Of a stretch of DNA of 40,334 nt, positions 23,463 through 32,075 are shown in pieces. How positions within the stretch are numbered: the first letter of the stretch is position 1; each line of letters opens with the position of its first letter. Source of the stretch: Anthropogastromicrobium chipingensis_A (lineage in GTDB: Bacteria > Bacillota > Clostridia > Lachnospirales > Lachnospiraceae); assembly GCA_963605535.1 (NCBI GenBank), contig CAVCXB010000010.1:1-40334 (forward strand), read 5' to 3'. Under the pieces are notes generated by a model. That model was not told the DNA's origin and ran no database searches. It was given only the letters and a program-made list of their open reading frames with translations. The translations under genes were made by a program, and so were the position numbers.

Positions 23463-25625
23463 ATGAAGATTATTAAAAGAAGCGGAGCAGAGGCAATCTT
23501 TGACGCAAATAAGATTGCACAGGCCGTGAAAAAAGCCAATAACAGCGTGGTTGAGGCGGAGAGATTAAGCCATCATCAGATCGCTCATATTGCAGAAAAA
23601 GTAGAGAAGCAGTGCCTTGCAGTGAACCGTTCCTTAAACGTGGAAGAGATACAGGATCTTGTGGAGAATGCCATTATGAGCGAGCAGGCGTTCTCTGTAG
23701 CGAGACATTACGTAAAGTACCGCTATGAGCGCGAGTTAGCTAGAACGCACAATACAACCGATGACCGCATCAAGAGCATTCTTGAGTGCAACAACGAAGA
23801 GGTAAAGCAGGAGAACTCCAATAAGAATCCGACTGTAAACAGCGTACAGAGAGACTACATTGCAGGTGAGGTAAATAAGGATTTTACCAGAAGATTTCTG
23901 CTGCCAGAGGACATTGTGGAGGCACATGATGCCGGAATTATCCATTTCCATGATACCGATTATTATGCACAGCACATGCACAACTGCTGTCTGATCAATC
24001 TTGAGGACATGCTGCAAAACGGCACGGTAATCAGTGAGACAATGCTTGAAAAGCCAAAGAGCTTTTCTACCGCATGTAACATTGCAACACAGGCCATTGC
24101 ACAGGTAGCCAGCTCGCAGTATGGCGGTCAGAGTATTTCTCTGGCACATCTTGCACCATTTGTACAGGTTAGCCGTGAGAAATTCCGTCGTATGGTCCGC
24201 AAAGAGATGGAGGAAGCCGGCATTCCAGTAACCGAGGAGCAGATCAACACCATCGCAGAGAAGCGTGTAAAGGAAGAGATCAACCGTGGTGTTCAGGTCA
24301 TCCAGTATCAGGTCATCACGCTGATGACAACAAATGGACAGGCTCCATTCATCACTGTATTTATGTACATTGATGAGGTACCGGAGGGTCAGACAAGAGA
24401 GGATTTAGTAGCCATCATCGAGGAGATGCTGCATCAGCGTATCCGCGGTGTCAAGAATGAGAAGGGCGTATGGATCACACCGGCATTCCCGAAGCTGATT
24501 TATGTGCTTGAGGAGGACAACATTCATGAGGACAGCAAGTATTATTATTTGACAAAGCTGGCCGCAGAGTGTTCCGCAAAGAGACTGGTACCGGATTACA
24601 TTTCCGAGAAAGTCATGAAGGAATTAAAGGATGGAAACTGCTATCCATGTATGGGTTGCCGTTCCTTCTTGACCGTATATCACGATGAGAACGATAAGCC
24701 AAAGTTCTACGGACGTTTCAACCAGGGTGTTGTCACGATCAATCTGGTCGATGTGGCATGTTCTTCTGGTAAGGATATGGAGCATTTCTGGGAGATCTTT
24801 GACGAGCGTCTTGAGCTGTGTCACCGCGCACTGATGTGCCGTCACAACCGCTTAAAGGGAACACCGTCTGACGTGGCTCCGATTCTGTGGCAGTATGGCG
24901 CATTAGCCCGTTTAAAGAGGGGTGAGACAATTGACCGCTTGCTGTACAACGGCTACTCCACCATTTCCCTTGGATACGCCGGCTTGTGCGAGTGTGTCAA
25001 GTACATGACAGGAAAGAGCCATACCGATCCGCAGGCAACCCCATTTGCACTTGAAATTATGCAGCACATGAACGATGCATGCGCAAAGTGGAAGGCAGAG
25101 CACAACATTGACTTTAGTCTGTACGGTACTCCGCTTGAGTCCACCACCTACAAGTTTGCAAAGTGCTTACAGAAGCGTTTCGGTATCATCCCAGGTATTA
25201 CAGATAAGAACTACATCACAAACAGCTATCATGTTCACGTAACGGAGAAGATCAATGCATTTGATAAACTGAAGTTTGAGGCACAGTTCCAGAAGCTGTC
25301 CCCGGGCGGTGCAATTAGCTACGTTGAGGTTCCGAACATGCAGAACAACCTCGAAGCCGTTCTTTCTGTTATGAAGTATATTTACGAGAACATCATGTAC
25401 GCTGAGCTGAACACCAAGAGCGATTACTGTCAGGTATGTGGCTACAACGGAGAGATACAAATTGTATCAGACGATGACGGCAAGCTGGTTTGGGAGTGTC
25501 CGAACTGCGGCAACCGCAATCAGGATAAGATGAATGTCGCAAGACGTACCTGCGGTTACATCGGAACCCAGTTCTGGAATCAGGGAAGAACTCAGGAGAT
25601 TAAGGAACGTGTATTGCATCTGTAA
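23463..25625 (+). CDS. nrdD: Anaerobic ribonucleoside-triphosphate reductase
   Basis: A class III ribonucleotide reductase of 720 residues that makes deoxynucleotides under strict anaerobiosis using a glycyl radical. The N-terminal ATP-cone (about 1-90; IIKRSGAEAIFDANKIAQAVKKAN) provides allosteric control. HNCCLINLEDMLQNG is in the catalytic barrel. The C-terminus has two CxxC pairs (CQVCG and CPNCG) for zinc and the radical site Gly698 in RTCGYIGTQF. The activating enzyme NrdG, which needs S-adenosylmethionine and an iron-sulfur cluster, is not next to it and must be elsewhere. Confidence 0.96.
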   Translation: MKIIKRSGAEAIFDANKIAQAVKKANNSVVEAERLSHHQIAHIAEKVEKQCLAVNRSLNVEEIQDLVENAIMSEQAFSVARHYVKYRYERELARTHNTTDDRIKSILECNNEEVKQENSNKNPTVNSVQRDYIAGEVNKDFTRRFLLPEDIVEAHDAGIIHFHDTDYYAQHMHNCCLINLEDMLQNGTVISETMLEKPKSFSTACNIATQAIAQVASSQYGGQSISLAHLAPFVQVSREKFRRMVRKEMEEAGIPVTEEQINTIAEKRVKEEINRGVQVIQYQVITLMTTNGQAPFITVFMYIDEVPEGQTREDLVAIIEEMLHQRIRGVKNEKGVWITPAFPKLIYVLEEDNIHEDSKYYYLTKLAAECSAKRLVPDYISEKVMKELKDGNCYPCMGCRSFLTVYHDENDKPKFYGRFNQGVVTINLVDVACSSGKDMEHFWEIFDERLELCHRALMCRHNRLKGTPSDVAPILWQYGALARLKRGETIDRLLYNGYSTISLGYAGLCECVKYMTGKSHTDPQATPFALEIMQHMNDACAKWKAEHNIDFSLYGTPLESTTYKFAKCLQKRFGIIPGITDKNYITNSYHVHVTEKINAFDKLKFEAQFQKLSPGGAISYVEVPNMQNNLEAVLSVMKYIYENIMYAELNTKSDYCQVCGYNGEIQIVSDDDGKLVWECPNCGNRNQDKMNVARRTCGYIGTQFWNQGRTQEIKERVLHL

Positions 25626-25654
25626 ACAGCTGTACATCTATTAGTAATTATATA

Positions 25655-25697
25655 AAAAGAACGTGTTGTGATTTTTATTGCAGCACGTTCTTTTGTT
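25655..25697 (+). terminator. Terminator after nrdD
   Basis: aaaagaacgtgttg (25655-25668) pairs with cagcacgttctttt (25681-25694), one wobble, followed by a short T-rich stretch. Confidence 0.85.
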
Positions 25698-25743
25698 ATA
25701 TGAGCTGTCGAGTCGCCTTCGCAAAACTACCGGGCAACTAGTC

Positions 25744-25772
25744 TTGCCAATCGCCCTTTTCCATGTTATACT
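25744..25772 (+). promoter_or_regulatory. Promoter of the ruvAB block
   Basis: TTGCCA (25744-25749), 17 nt and TATACT (25767-25772), preceded by TGT as an extended -10, lie 51 bases before ruvA. No obvious LexA/SOS box was seen near it. Confidence 0.65.
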
Positions 25773-25823
25773 AAAGCGAACATGCCTTTTTTGCGTTTTA
25801 TGGGCACGTTAAAGGAGGAAGCA

Positions 25824-26435
25824 ATGATTTCCTATATTTCAGGAATTTATGCCGGACACAGCACAGATGCCGTCATTATTGAATGTAACGGCATCGGCTT
25901 TTGTATCCGGGTACCGGAGACCGTATTCAATCGTCTTCCGGCAAAAAATAGTGAATTTAAGCTGTATACCTATCTTCATGTAAAGGAAGATGCGATGCAG
26001 CTATATGGTTTTATAAGCAGAGAAGAGCAGGAGATGTTTGAACTTCTGATCGGTGTCAGCGGCATTGGCCCGAAGGGCGCGCTTGCCATCTTGTCTGCGT
26101 TGTCAATGGATACGCTGCGATTTGCGATCTATGCGCAGGATGCAAAGACAATCGCAAAGGCACCGGGCATCGGATTAAAGACCGCCCAGAAGATGATTCT
26201 CGAGTTAAAGGATAAGATTTCGCTTGCCGATACGCTTGGAGAGCAGTCGGCAGAGATTGCTAGCACAGGTACAGCAAATTCGGCTGCGTCAGCGAACCGT
26301 GCAGAGGCGATCGAGGCGCTGACAGCGCTTGGCTTTAGTGCGTCCGAGGCAGTGCGGGCAGTTTCTGGTGTCAAGGATATCGAGACACTCAGCACCGAGG
26401 CCATCATCAAGGCCGCGTTAAAGAAAACCCTGTAG
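25824..26435 (+). CDS. ruvA: Holliday junction branch migration protein RuvA
   Basis: RuvA binds four-way DNA junctions and loads the RuvB motor. MISYISGIYAGHS starts the OB-fold domain; the helix-hairpin-helix motifs are LIGVSGIGPKGALAILS and IAKAPGIGLKTAQKMILELKDK; the C-terminal RuvB-contact domain follows a flexible Ala/Ser-rich linker. 203 residues is typical. The ATG at 25824 follows aaaggagg; the in-frame ATG at 25782 would add 14 residues and lies just after the promoter. ruvB follows by 46 bases. Confidence 0.96.
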   Translation: MISYISGIYAGHSTDAVIIECNGIGFCIRVPETVFNRLPAKNSEFKLYTYLHVKEDAMQLYGFISREEQEMFELLIGVSGIGPKGALAILSALSMDTLRFAIYAQDAKTIAKAPGIGLKTAQKMILELKDKISLADTLGEQSAEIASTGTANSAASANRAEAIEALTALGFSASEAVRAVSGVKDIETLSTEAIIKAALKKTL

Positions 26436-26481
26436 GCCGAAGCGAGTCGAGCAATTGTGGGGAAGACAGTAGAGGAATAAC

Positions 26482-27483
26482 ATGGAAAGAAGAATTATCA
26501 CGACCCAGCTCGAAGAAAATGAAAACGTGCTGGAAAATCATCTCAGGCCTCAATATCTGTCCGAATATATTGGACAGGAAAAGGCAAAAGAGATTCTAAA
26601 GGTATATATAGAGGCCGCAAAGAAGCGTAAAGAAGCGTTAGATCATGTACTTTTGTATGGCCCTCCGGGACTAGGAAAGACCACGCTTGCCGGAATCATT
26701 GCAAACGAGATGGGAAGCAACATTAAGATTACATCTGGTCCTGCAATCGAGAAGCCGGGCGATATGGCTGCCATTTTAAACAGCCTTTCGGAAAATGACG
26801 TACTTTTTGTGGATGAGATTCATCGTCTGAGCCGTCAGGTCGAGGAGGTCTTGTATCCGGCGATGGAGGACTTCGAGATTGATATTATGATCGGAAAAGG
26901 TGCGACTGCGCGTTCCATTCGCCTGGATTTGCCGAAGTTTACACTTGTTGGTGCAACAACGCGAGTTGGTCTTTTGACCGCACCACTTCGTGATCGTTTT
27001 GGCGTGGTGCATAAGCTTGATTTTTATACGACAGATGAGCTGGTGCAGGTGCTAGAGCGTTCTGCAGATGTACTTGATGTCAAGCTCGAGTGCGAGGGCG
27101 CATTGGAGCTGGCACGCCGTTCAAGAGGAACGCCGCGTCTGGCAAATCGTCTGTTAAAGCGTGTGCGTGATTTTGCACAGGTGCGCTATGATAGTGTAAT
27201 CACCAAAGAGGTAGCCGAGTATGCACTTGATCTTCTTGAGGTAGACCGCCTTGGACTGGACAAGGGTGACCGTGCGATTTTGGAGACCATTGCCGACAAG
27301 TTTGGCGGCGGCCCGGTAGGACTCGATACCATCGCGGCAGCACTTGGCGAAGATTCCGGCACAATTGAGGATGTGTATGAGCCGTATCTGATTCAGAATG
27401 GACTGATCGAGCGTACACCGCGAGGCAGGGCAATCACCCGTCTGGCGTATGAGCATCTTCACAGACCGGTGCCTGAGGTGTAA
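26482..27483 (+). CDS. ruvB: Holliday junction branch migration helicase RuvB
   Basis: An AAA+ motor of 333 residues that pulls DNA through the RuvA-junction complex. LRPQYLSEYIGQEK opens the domain, Walker A is GPPGLGKT (60-67), Walker B VDEIH (Asp112, Glu113), and ATTRVGLLTAPLRDRFG carries the sensor and arginine-finger region. The winged-helix C-terminus ends PRGRAITRLAYEHL. No RuvC gene is adjacent, as is usual in Firmicutes, where RecU often does that job. Confidence 0.97.
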   Translation: MERRIITTQLEENENVLENHLRPQYLSEYIGQEKAKEILKVYIEAAKKRKEALDHVLLYGPPGLGKTTLAGIIANEMGSNIKITSGPAIEKPGDMAAILNSLSENDVLFVDEIHRLSRQVEEVLYPAMEDFEIDIMIGKGATARSIRLDLPKFTLVGATTRVGLLTAPLRDRFGVVHKLDFYTTDELVQVLERSADVLDVKLECEGALELARRSRGTPRLANRLLKRVRDFAQVRYDSVITKEVAEYALDLLEVDRLGLDKGDRAILETIADKFGGGPVGLDTIAAALGEDSGTIEDVYEPYLIQNGLIERTPRGRAITRLAYEHLHRPVPEV

Positions 27484-27601
27484 AGGGAGTACCTTAGAAG
27501 TAAATTGAAAAAGCGATCTTGCTGTCATTTACACAATGGTGGTATTTTGAGAGCAAGGATTAAGAAACAAAAAGTCATATGGCTTTGAGGATATGGAGAA
27601 C

Positions 27602-28174
27602 ATGGAAAGAAATAGTACAGATGTTATAATAGAAGATAAGGTGTATACGATCAGCACCGATCAGGATGCCGCGTATGTCAGACGGCTCGCAGAGTACATC
27701 AATGAGAAGATGGAGCTATTGCATCGCCAGCCAGAGTACAGCAAGCAGCCAAACGGCATCCGTCAGATGCTTGTTTTAATGAACATGGCAGATGATTACT
27801 GTCGCATGAAGCAGCAGGCAGAGGAAGCCAAGAAACGATACGAACAGCAGGAAACTGAATTTTACAATATGAAGCGCGAGATGGTAAATATGCAGTTAAC
27901 CATGGCCAATATGAAAAAGAAGCTTGAAGAAAAGAAGCAGTCATCTCAGGCAGTATGTCCATATTTGCAGTCACTGCAGGAGAAAGCAGAAGCAGCAGAG
28001 GCATGTGAGGCACACAAAGAGAACATAGAACAGCAAGTCAAAGCAGAAAGTCAGGTAAAGGTTGAAAAGCAGACAGAGCCTGTACGGGAAGCAGCTGCGG
28101 CAGTGCAGTCAAATAAGCCACATCCGCCGTATGGAACCTTCACACACAATGCAGCGACACATAAAAAGAAATAA
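27602..28174 (+). CDS. zapA: Cell division protein ZapA
   Basis: ZapA binds and bundles FtsZ filaments at midcell. The N-terminal TDVIIEDKVYTISTDQDAAYVRRLAEYINEKME is the family core, followed by a long coiled coil (about 75-120). The C-terminal ~70 residues are a charged, Gln/Glu/Lys-rich tail that ordinary ZapA (~100 residues) lacks. The start at 27602 gives the usual family N-terminus; the in-frame ATG at 27593 is only two bases from tgagg, so it is less likely. It lies between ruvB and the U32 gene in a typical Lachnospiraceae order. Confidence 0.85.
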   Translation: MERNSTDVIIEDKVYTISTDQDAAYVRRLAEYINEKMELLHRQPEYSKQPNGIRQMLVLMNMADDYCRMKQQAEEAKKRYEQQETEFYNMKREMVNMQLTMANMKKKLEEKKQSSQAVCPYLQSLQEKAEAAEACEAHKENIEQQVKAESQVKVEKQTEPVREAAAAVQSNKPHPPYGTFTHNAATHKKK

Positions 28175-28262
28175 GCAATAAGAAATAAGAAATAAGAAAG
28201 ATCAAAAAACAAACAATAATAAAGATCAACAATAACAGAGATTGAAAAAACAATAACAAAGA
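28169..28262 (+). repeat. A-rich degenerate tandem repeats between zapA and the U32 gene
   Basis: The first part repeats aaataag-type units of 7-8 nt (28169-28199). The second part has four diverged ~20-nt units beginning aaagatcaa, aaagatcaa, agagattga and aaagattaa, each followed by A-rich caataa words. It looks like slippage-grown spacer DNA. Confidence 0.6.
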
Positions 28263-28269
28263 TTAATAT

Positions 28270-28293
28270 AAGCCCGGGCAGAATGCCGGGGCT
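28270..28293 (+). terminator. Weak hairpin before the U32 gene
   Basis: aagcccgggca and tgccggggctt form an 11-bp stem with one mismatch and a GAA loop. Only tgtgcttt follows, so it is a poor terminator and may attenuate or merely process the transcript. Confidence 0.45.
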
Positions 28294-28318
28294 TTGTGCT
28301 TTAGAAAGGCAGGCATAA

Positions 28319-30646
28319 ATGATGAAACAAAGAGCAGAACTGCTTGCACCGGCCGGGTCTGTAGAGACGATGTATGCGGCCTTTGCAGCGGGAGCAGATG
28401 CGGTATACATCGGTGGCAGCCGTTTTGGTGCGCGAGCTTATGCGGATAATGCCGAGAGCGAGCCACTTCTTGAGGCGATTGATTACGCACACCTGCATGG
28501 AAAAAAGCTGTATTTGACGGTGAATACGCTGTTAAAGGAGCAGGAGATGAATGAACTGTATGCGTATCTTCTGCCATTTTATCGTCAGGGACTCGATGCC
28601 GTGATCGTGCAGGATTTCGGCGTTTTTCGCCGTATCCGTGAGTGGTTTCCGAACCTTGCGATTCATGCAAGCACACAGATGACGATGAGCGGTGAATTGT
28701 CCGCATTGAAATTAAAGGAACTCGGTGCAACTCGTATCGTAACGCCGCGGGAATTATCCCTTGACGAGATTCGTCGCATTCATGAAAGCTGTGATCTTGA
28801 GATCGAGAGCTTTGTGCATGGTGCACTCTGCTATTGCTACTCCGGTCAGTGCCTGTTTTCTAGTATCGCAGGCGGACGAAGCGGCAACAGAGGGCGCTGT
28901 GCACAGCCATGTCGTATGGCATATACGGTCGAGCAGAACTCAAAGGTGGTTTTGCCACAGCAAAAGGGCTATATTTTAAGTCCAAAGGATCTGTGTACAA
29001 TTGAGATTTTACCGCAATTAATTGAGGCTGGTATTTATTCATTAAAGATTGAAGGACGAATGAAAAAGCCAGAGTACACAGCAGGCGTAGTCAGCATTTA
29101 CCGAAAGTATCTGGATCGCTATCTGGCAAATCCAAAGGCTGCGTATCGAGTGTCTGAGGCGGATAAAAAGCATCTTTTGGGATTATTTAACCGAAAAGGC
29201 TTTACCGATGGCTACTATACTAGACACAACGGTTCGTCGATGATGACCTATACTGCACCTGATTTTCGTGCGGGAGAGGACGAATTTCTTGAAAAGATCC
29301 GCACCGATTATATTGGCACAAAATTGAAAGAAAATATAAAAGGAACGGTAAAGATTTATCAGGGAAAACCTGCTATACTATCCGTGACTGCTGCGGTAAG
29401 CAAAGAAAATCTGCCAGATGTAGTAAAAAATGAGATACAAAATCAGACCGATAATGTACAGCAAAAAGAGGTTACGGTCAGCGCTGGGTTAGTGCAGGAG
29501 GCAAAGAGTCGCCCACTCACAAAGGAATCCATTCAAAAGCAGATGGAAAAGCTTGGTGATACCGATTTTTCATGGGAGTCTCTTTCCATTGAGACAGATG
29601 ACGCATCGTTTTGTCCGGTTGGTGTGTTAAACGAGTTGAGACGAAATGCCATCGGAGCGATTCAAAACGAGCTGCTTTCGGTATGGCACAGAGAGGCAGA
29701 ATCTGAAGCTGCTGATGAAAAAACATCTGAAGAAATAGATCATGTAACAAACAGAGCGACAAAAGAAGTGACAGATGGTAAGACAGGTGACGTAACTACC
29801 AAGGCAATTGATACGCAGAACAAAAAACATTCTACATCCATGATCTGGCATGCCTCTGCAGAGACGATGGAACAGTTTACCTGTCTTTTGATGCAGGACT
29901 GGATTGGTCAGGTGACAATTGACAGCCATATTTGTGAACCAGACGGCTATGCAAAGCTGGTACGCAGTGCGCATGAGGCAAATAAGACCTGCTATCTGTA
30001 TCTTCCAAAGGTATTTCGACAGGAAGATGAGCCGTGGTATTTGTCACACAGAGAAATCATCATTGCGGCAGACTTTGATGGCATTCTTGCATCCACGCCA
30101 GAGGCATGGCTGTTTGCACAGAAGTATTTGCTGCCGGGCAAGGTAGCAGCAGACCACAGCATGTATACTTGGAATACACAGGCGGCAGAGGAAATGGCTT
30201 CATGGGGCAGTCAGTATCGCACACTTTCCGTTGAGTTAAATCGACGGGAATTAGAAGCAACGGCTGATCGAAACAGTGAGCTGATCGTTTACGGACGCAT
30301 TCCGATGATGGTGTCAGCACAGTGCATTTGCAAGAATACGATCGGCTGCAAAAAACAGCCAGTTGAGTTGACACTTGTAGATCGTATGAAAAATCATTTT
30401 CCAGTGAAGAATGTTTGTAGAGAGTGCTACAACGTGATCTACAACAGTCTGCCGTTGTCGCTTGCCGATCAGTGGTCTTCTGTGCGAACATTGCCACTTC
30501 GTGGCTATCGCTTAAACTTTACTACAGAGACGCGAAAGCAGATGCAGGAGGTGCTTGCCTTGTATGGAGATCTTGCATGCACCAGAAAGACATCGGCAAA
30601 GCTTGAAAATACGACGCGCGGTCATTATAAGAGAGGTGCCGAGTAA
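28319..30646 (+). CDS. Peptidase U32 family protein (RNA hydroxylation type)
   Basis: A 775-residue U32 protein. The first ~330 residues are the U32 barrel, with ELLAPAGSVETMYAAFAAGADAVYIGG at the N-terminus and the family signature ESFVHGALCYCYSGQC, then GGRSGNRGRCAQPCR. A second half ends with further cysteines (CICKNTIGC, CREC). Characterised relatives are prephenate-dependent tRNA hydroxylation proteins (TrhP) and the rRNA C2501 hydroxylase RlhA, so RNA modification with an iron-sulfur cluster is more likely than proteolysis. A polar, Lys/Glu/Thr-rich linker (about 455-515) splits the halves. The start is 28319, or the ATG just after it. Confidence 0.88.
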   Translation: MMKQRAELLAPAGSVETMYAAFAAGADAVYIGGSRFGARAYADNAESEPLLEAIDYAHLHGKKLYLTVNTLLKEQEMNELYAYLLPFYRQGLDAVIVQDFGVFRRIREWFPNLAIHASTQMTMSGELSALKLKELGATRIVTPRELSLDEIRRIHESCDLEIESFVHGALCYCYSGQCLFSSIAGGRSGNRGRCAQPCRMAYTVEQNSKVVLPQQKGYILSPKDLCTIEILPQLIEAGIYSLKIEGRMKKPEYTAGVVSIYRKYLDRYLANPKAAYRVSEADKKHLLGLFNRKGFTDGYYTRHNGSSMMTYTAPDFRAGEDEFLEKIRTDYIGTKLKENIKGTVKIYQGKPAILSVTAAVSKENLPDVVKNEIQNQTDNVQQKEVTVSAGLVQEAKSRPLTKESIQKQMEKLGDTDFSWESLSIETDDASFCPVGVLNELRRNAIGAIQNELLSVWHREAESEAADEKTSEEIDHVTNRATKEVTDGKTGDVTTKAIDTQNKKHSTSMIWHASAETMEQFTCLLMQDWIGQVTIDSHICEPDGYAKLVRSAHEANKTCYLYLPKVFRQEDEPWYLSHREIIIAADFDGILASTPEAWLFAQKYLLPGKVAADHSMYTWNTQAAEEMASWGSQYRTLSVELNRRELEATADRNSELIVYGRIPMMVSAQCICKNTIGCKKQPVELTLVDRMKNHFPVKNVCRECYNVIYNSLPLSLADQWSSVRTLPLRGYRLNFTTETRKQMQEVLALYGDLACTRKTSAKLENTTRGHYKRGAE

Positions 30647-30734
30647 ATAACAATATCGTTTTTATTTCATATTGGATCAGGCGCAGACTGTTTCAAAACG
30701 ATTTGGCACAGATTGTAACGAAAGGGAAGAACAG

Positions 30735-32075
30735 ATGGCAACATTAATAACGAGTGTATGTAAATATTCAATGATCATTGTAATGATCTTATATACCGTG
30801 CTGGCATTCTGGTCACTCAAATATAAGAGCGTTGAGAACATGAGAGGATGTTACTGGGGAATGAACCTTTTGACATTTTCCTTTCTGACGCTTGGATTTG
30901 CAGTGATTGCAATCAATGAGCGGCGCATTTTAATGGTGGGATATTATGCGGCAATTTTGCTGTATTTTATCGTTTACCTTCTGGTATACCGACACATTTA
31001 TAAAAAAGCAAATCTGGCACTGTTAAGTCATATGCTGATGTTTTTGACGATCGGATTTATTCTGCTTACACGACTCAACCCGAGGCAGTCCGTTAAGCAG
31101 TATATAATTGTAGTTGGATCTTCTGTGCTGACGCTGATTGTTCCAAAAATGTTTGCAAAGCTGAAGGCGGCACGTAACTGGGCAATGGTCATGGGTATTG
31201 TCGGCGTTTTGATGTTAGGTGCCGTTTTGGTAGTCGGAAAACTGACAAGAGGCGCGAATCTTTATATTAACATTGGCTTTTTTAGTTTTCAGCCGTCCGA
31301 ATTTGTAAAGATCAGCTTTGTATTATTAATTGCCGTGCTGCTTCGTGAGCGTACAGACTTAAAACGTGTACTGTTGTCAGCGTGTATCGCTGCATTGCAT
31401 GGTGTGATTCTGGTTGCATCAAGAGACCTCGGTGCGGCATTGATTTTCTTTGTGTCATACCTGATGATGCTGTATGTCGCTACAAAGCAGAAAGTGTATT
31501 TATTCCTTGGCTTGATTGCAGGTGTGATGGCGAGCATCGCAGCCTATTTTCTGTTTGCACATGTTCGTGTGCGTGTACAGACTTGGCTTCATCCATTTGC
31601 AGACTTTTATGGAAAGGGCAATCAGATCGGAAACTCACTTTTCGGAATCGGAACAGGAGGCTGGTTTGGACAGGGTCTTTACAAAGGACAGCCATCCAAG
31701 ACACCAGAAGTTATCATGGACTGTATCTTTACCGCAGTCTGCGAGGAACTCGGCGGCATTATCGGCATTTGCCTGATTTTGATCTGCATCGCATGCCTGT
31801 TAATGTTTATTGCAGTTGCGGCAGAACTGTATCTTCCGTTCTATAAGCTGATCGGAATCGGACTGACAGCCATCTACGGCACACAGGTCTTTTTGACGAT
31901 TGGAGGCGGAATCAAATTTATTCCACTTACCGGTGTGACGCTTCCGCTTGTCAGCTATGGAGGAAGTTCAGTCTTAAGTACATTTATTATATTTGGAATC
32001 ATGCAGGAATTGTATATCAAACGTCAGAATGAGGTGGAAAGACTTGAAAGAATCAGAGAAAGAGTCCATTTTTAA
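30735..32075 (+). CDS. SEDS peptidoglycan polymerase (RodA/FtsW family)
   Basis: A polytopic membrane glycosyltransferase of 446 residues with about ten or more hydrophobic helices. NLYINIGFFSFQPSEFVKISFVLLIAVLL is the conserved central region. The segment SKTPEVIMDCIFTAVCEELG corresponds to the loop with the essential Asp in this family, and IPLTGVTLPLVSYGGSS near the end is the signature. It polymerises lipid II with a class B penicillin-binding protein, encoded immediately downstream. RodA, FtsW and SpoVE cannot be separated by eye; the pairing resembles actinobacterial RodA-PbpA. The start at 30735 follows aaagggaag; the in-frame ATG at 30672 is less likely. Confidence 0.92.
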   Translation: MATLITSVCKYSMIIVMILYTVLAFWSLKYKSVENMRGCYWGMNLLTFSFLTLGFAVIAINERRILMVGYYAAILLYFIVYLLVYRHIYKKANLALLSHMLMFLTIGFILLTRLNPRQSVKQYIIVVGSSVLTLIVPKMFAKLKAARNWAMVMGIVGVLMLGAVLVVGKLTRGANLYINIGFFSFQPSEFVKISFVLLIAVLLRERTDLKRVLLSACIAALHGVILVASRDLGAALIFFVSYLMMLYVATKQKVYLFLGLIAGVMASIAAYFLFAHVRVRVQTWLHPFADFYGKGNQIGNSLFGIGTGGWFGQGLYKGQPSKTPEVIMDCIFTAVCEELGGIIGICLILICIACLLMFIAVAAELYLPFYKLIGIGLTAIYGTQVFLTIGGGIKFIPLTGVTLPLVSYGGSSVLSTFIIFGIMQELYIKRQNEVERLERIRERVHF

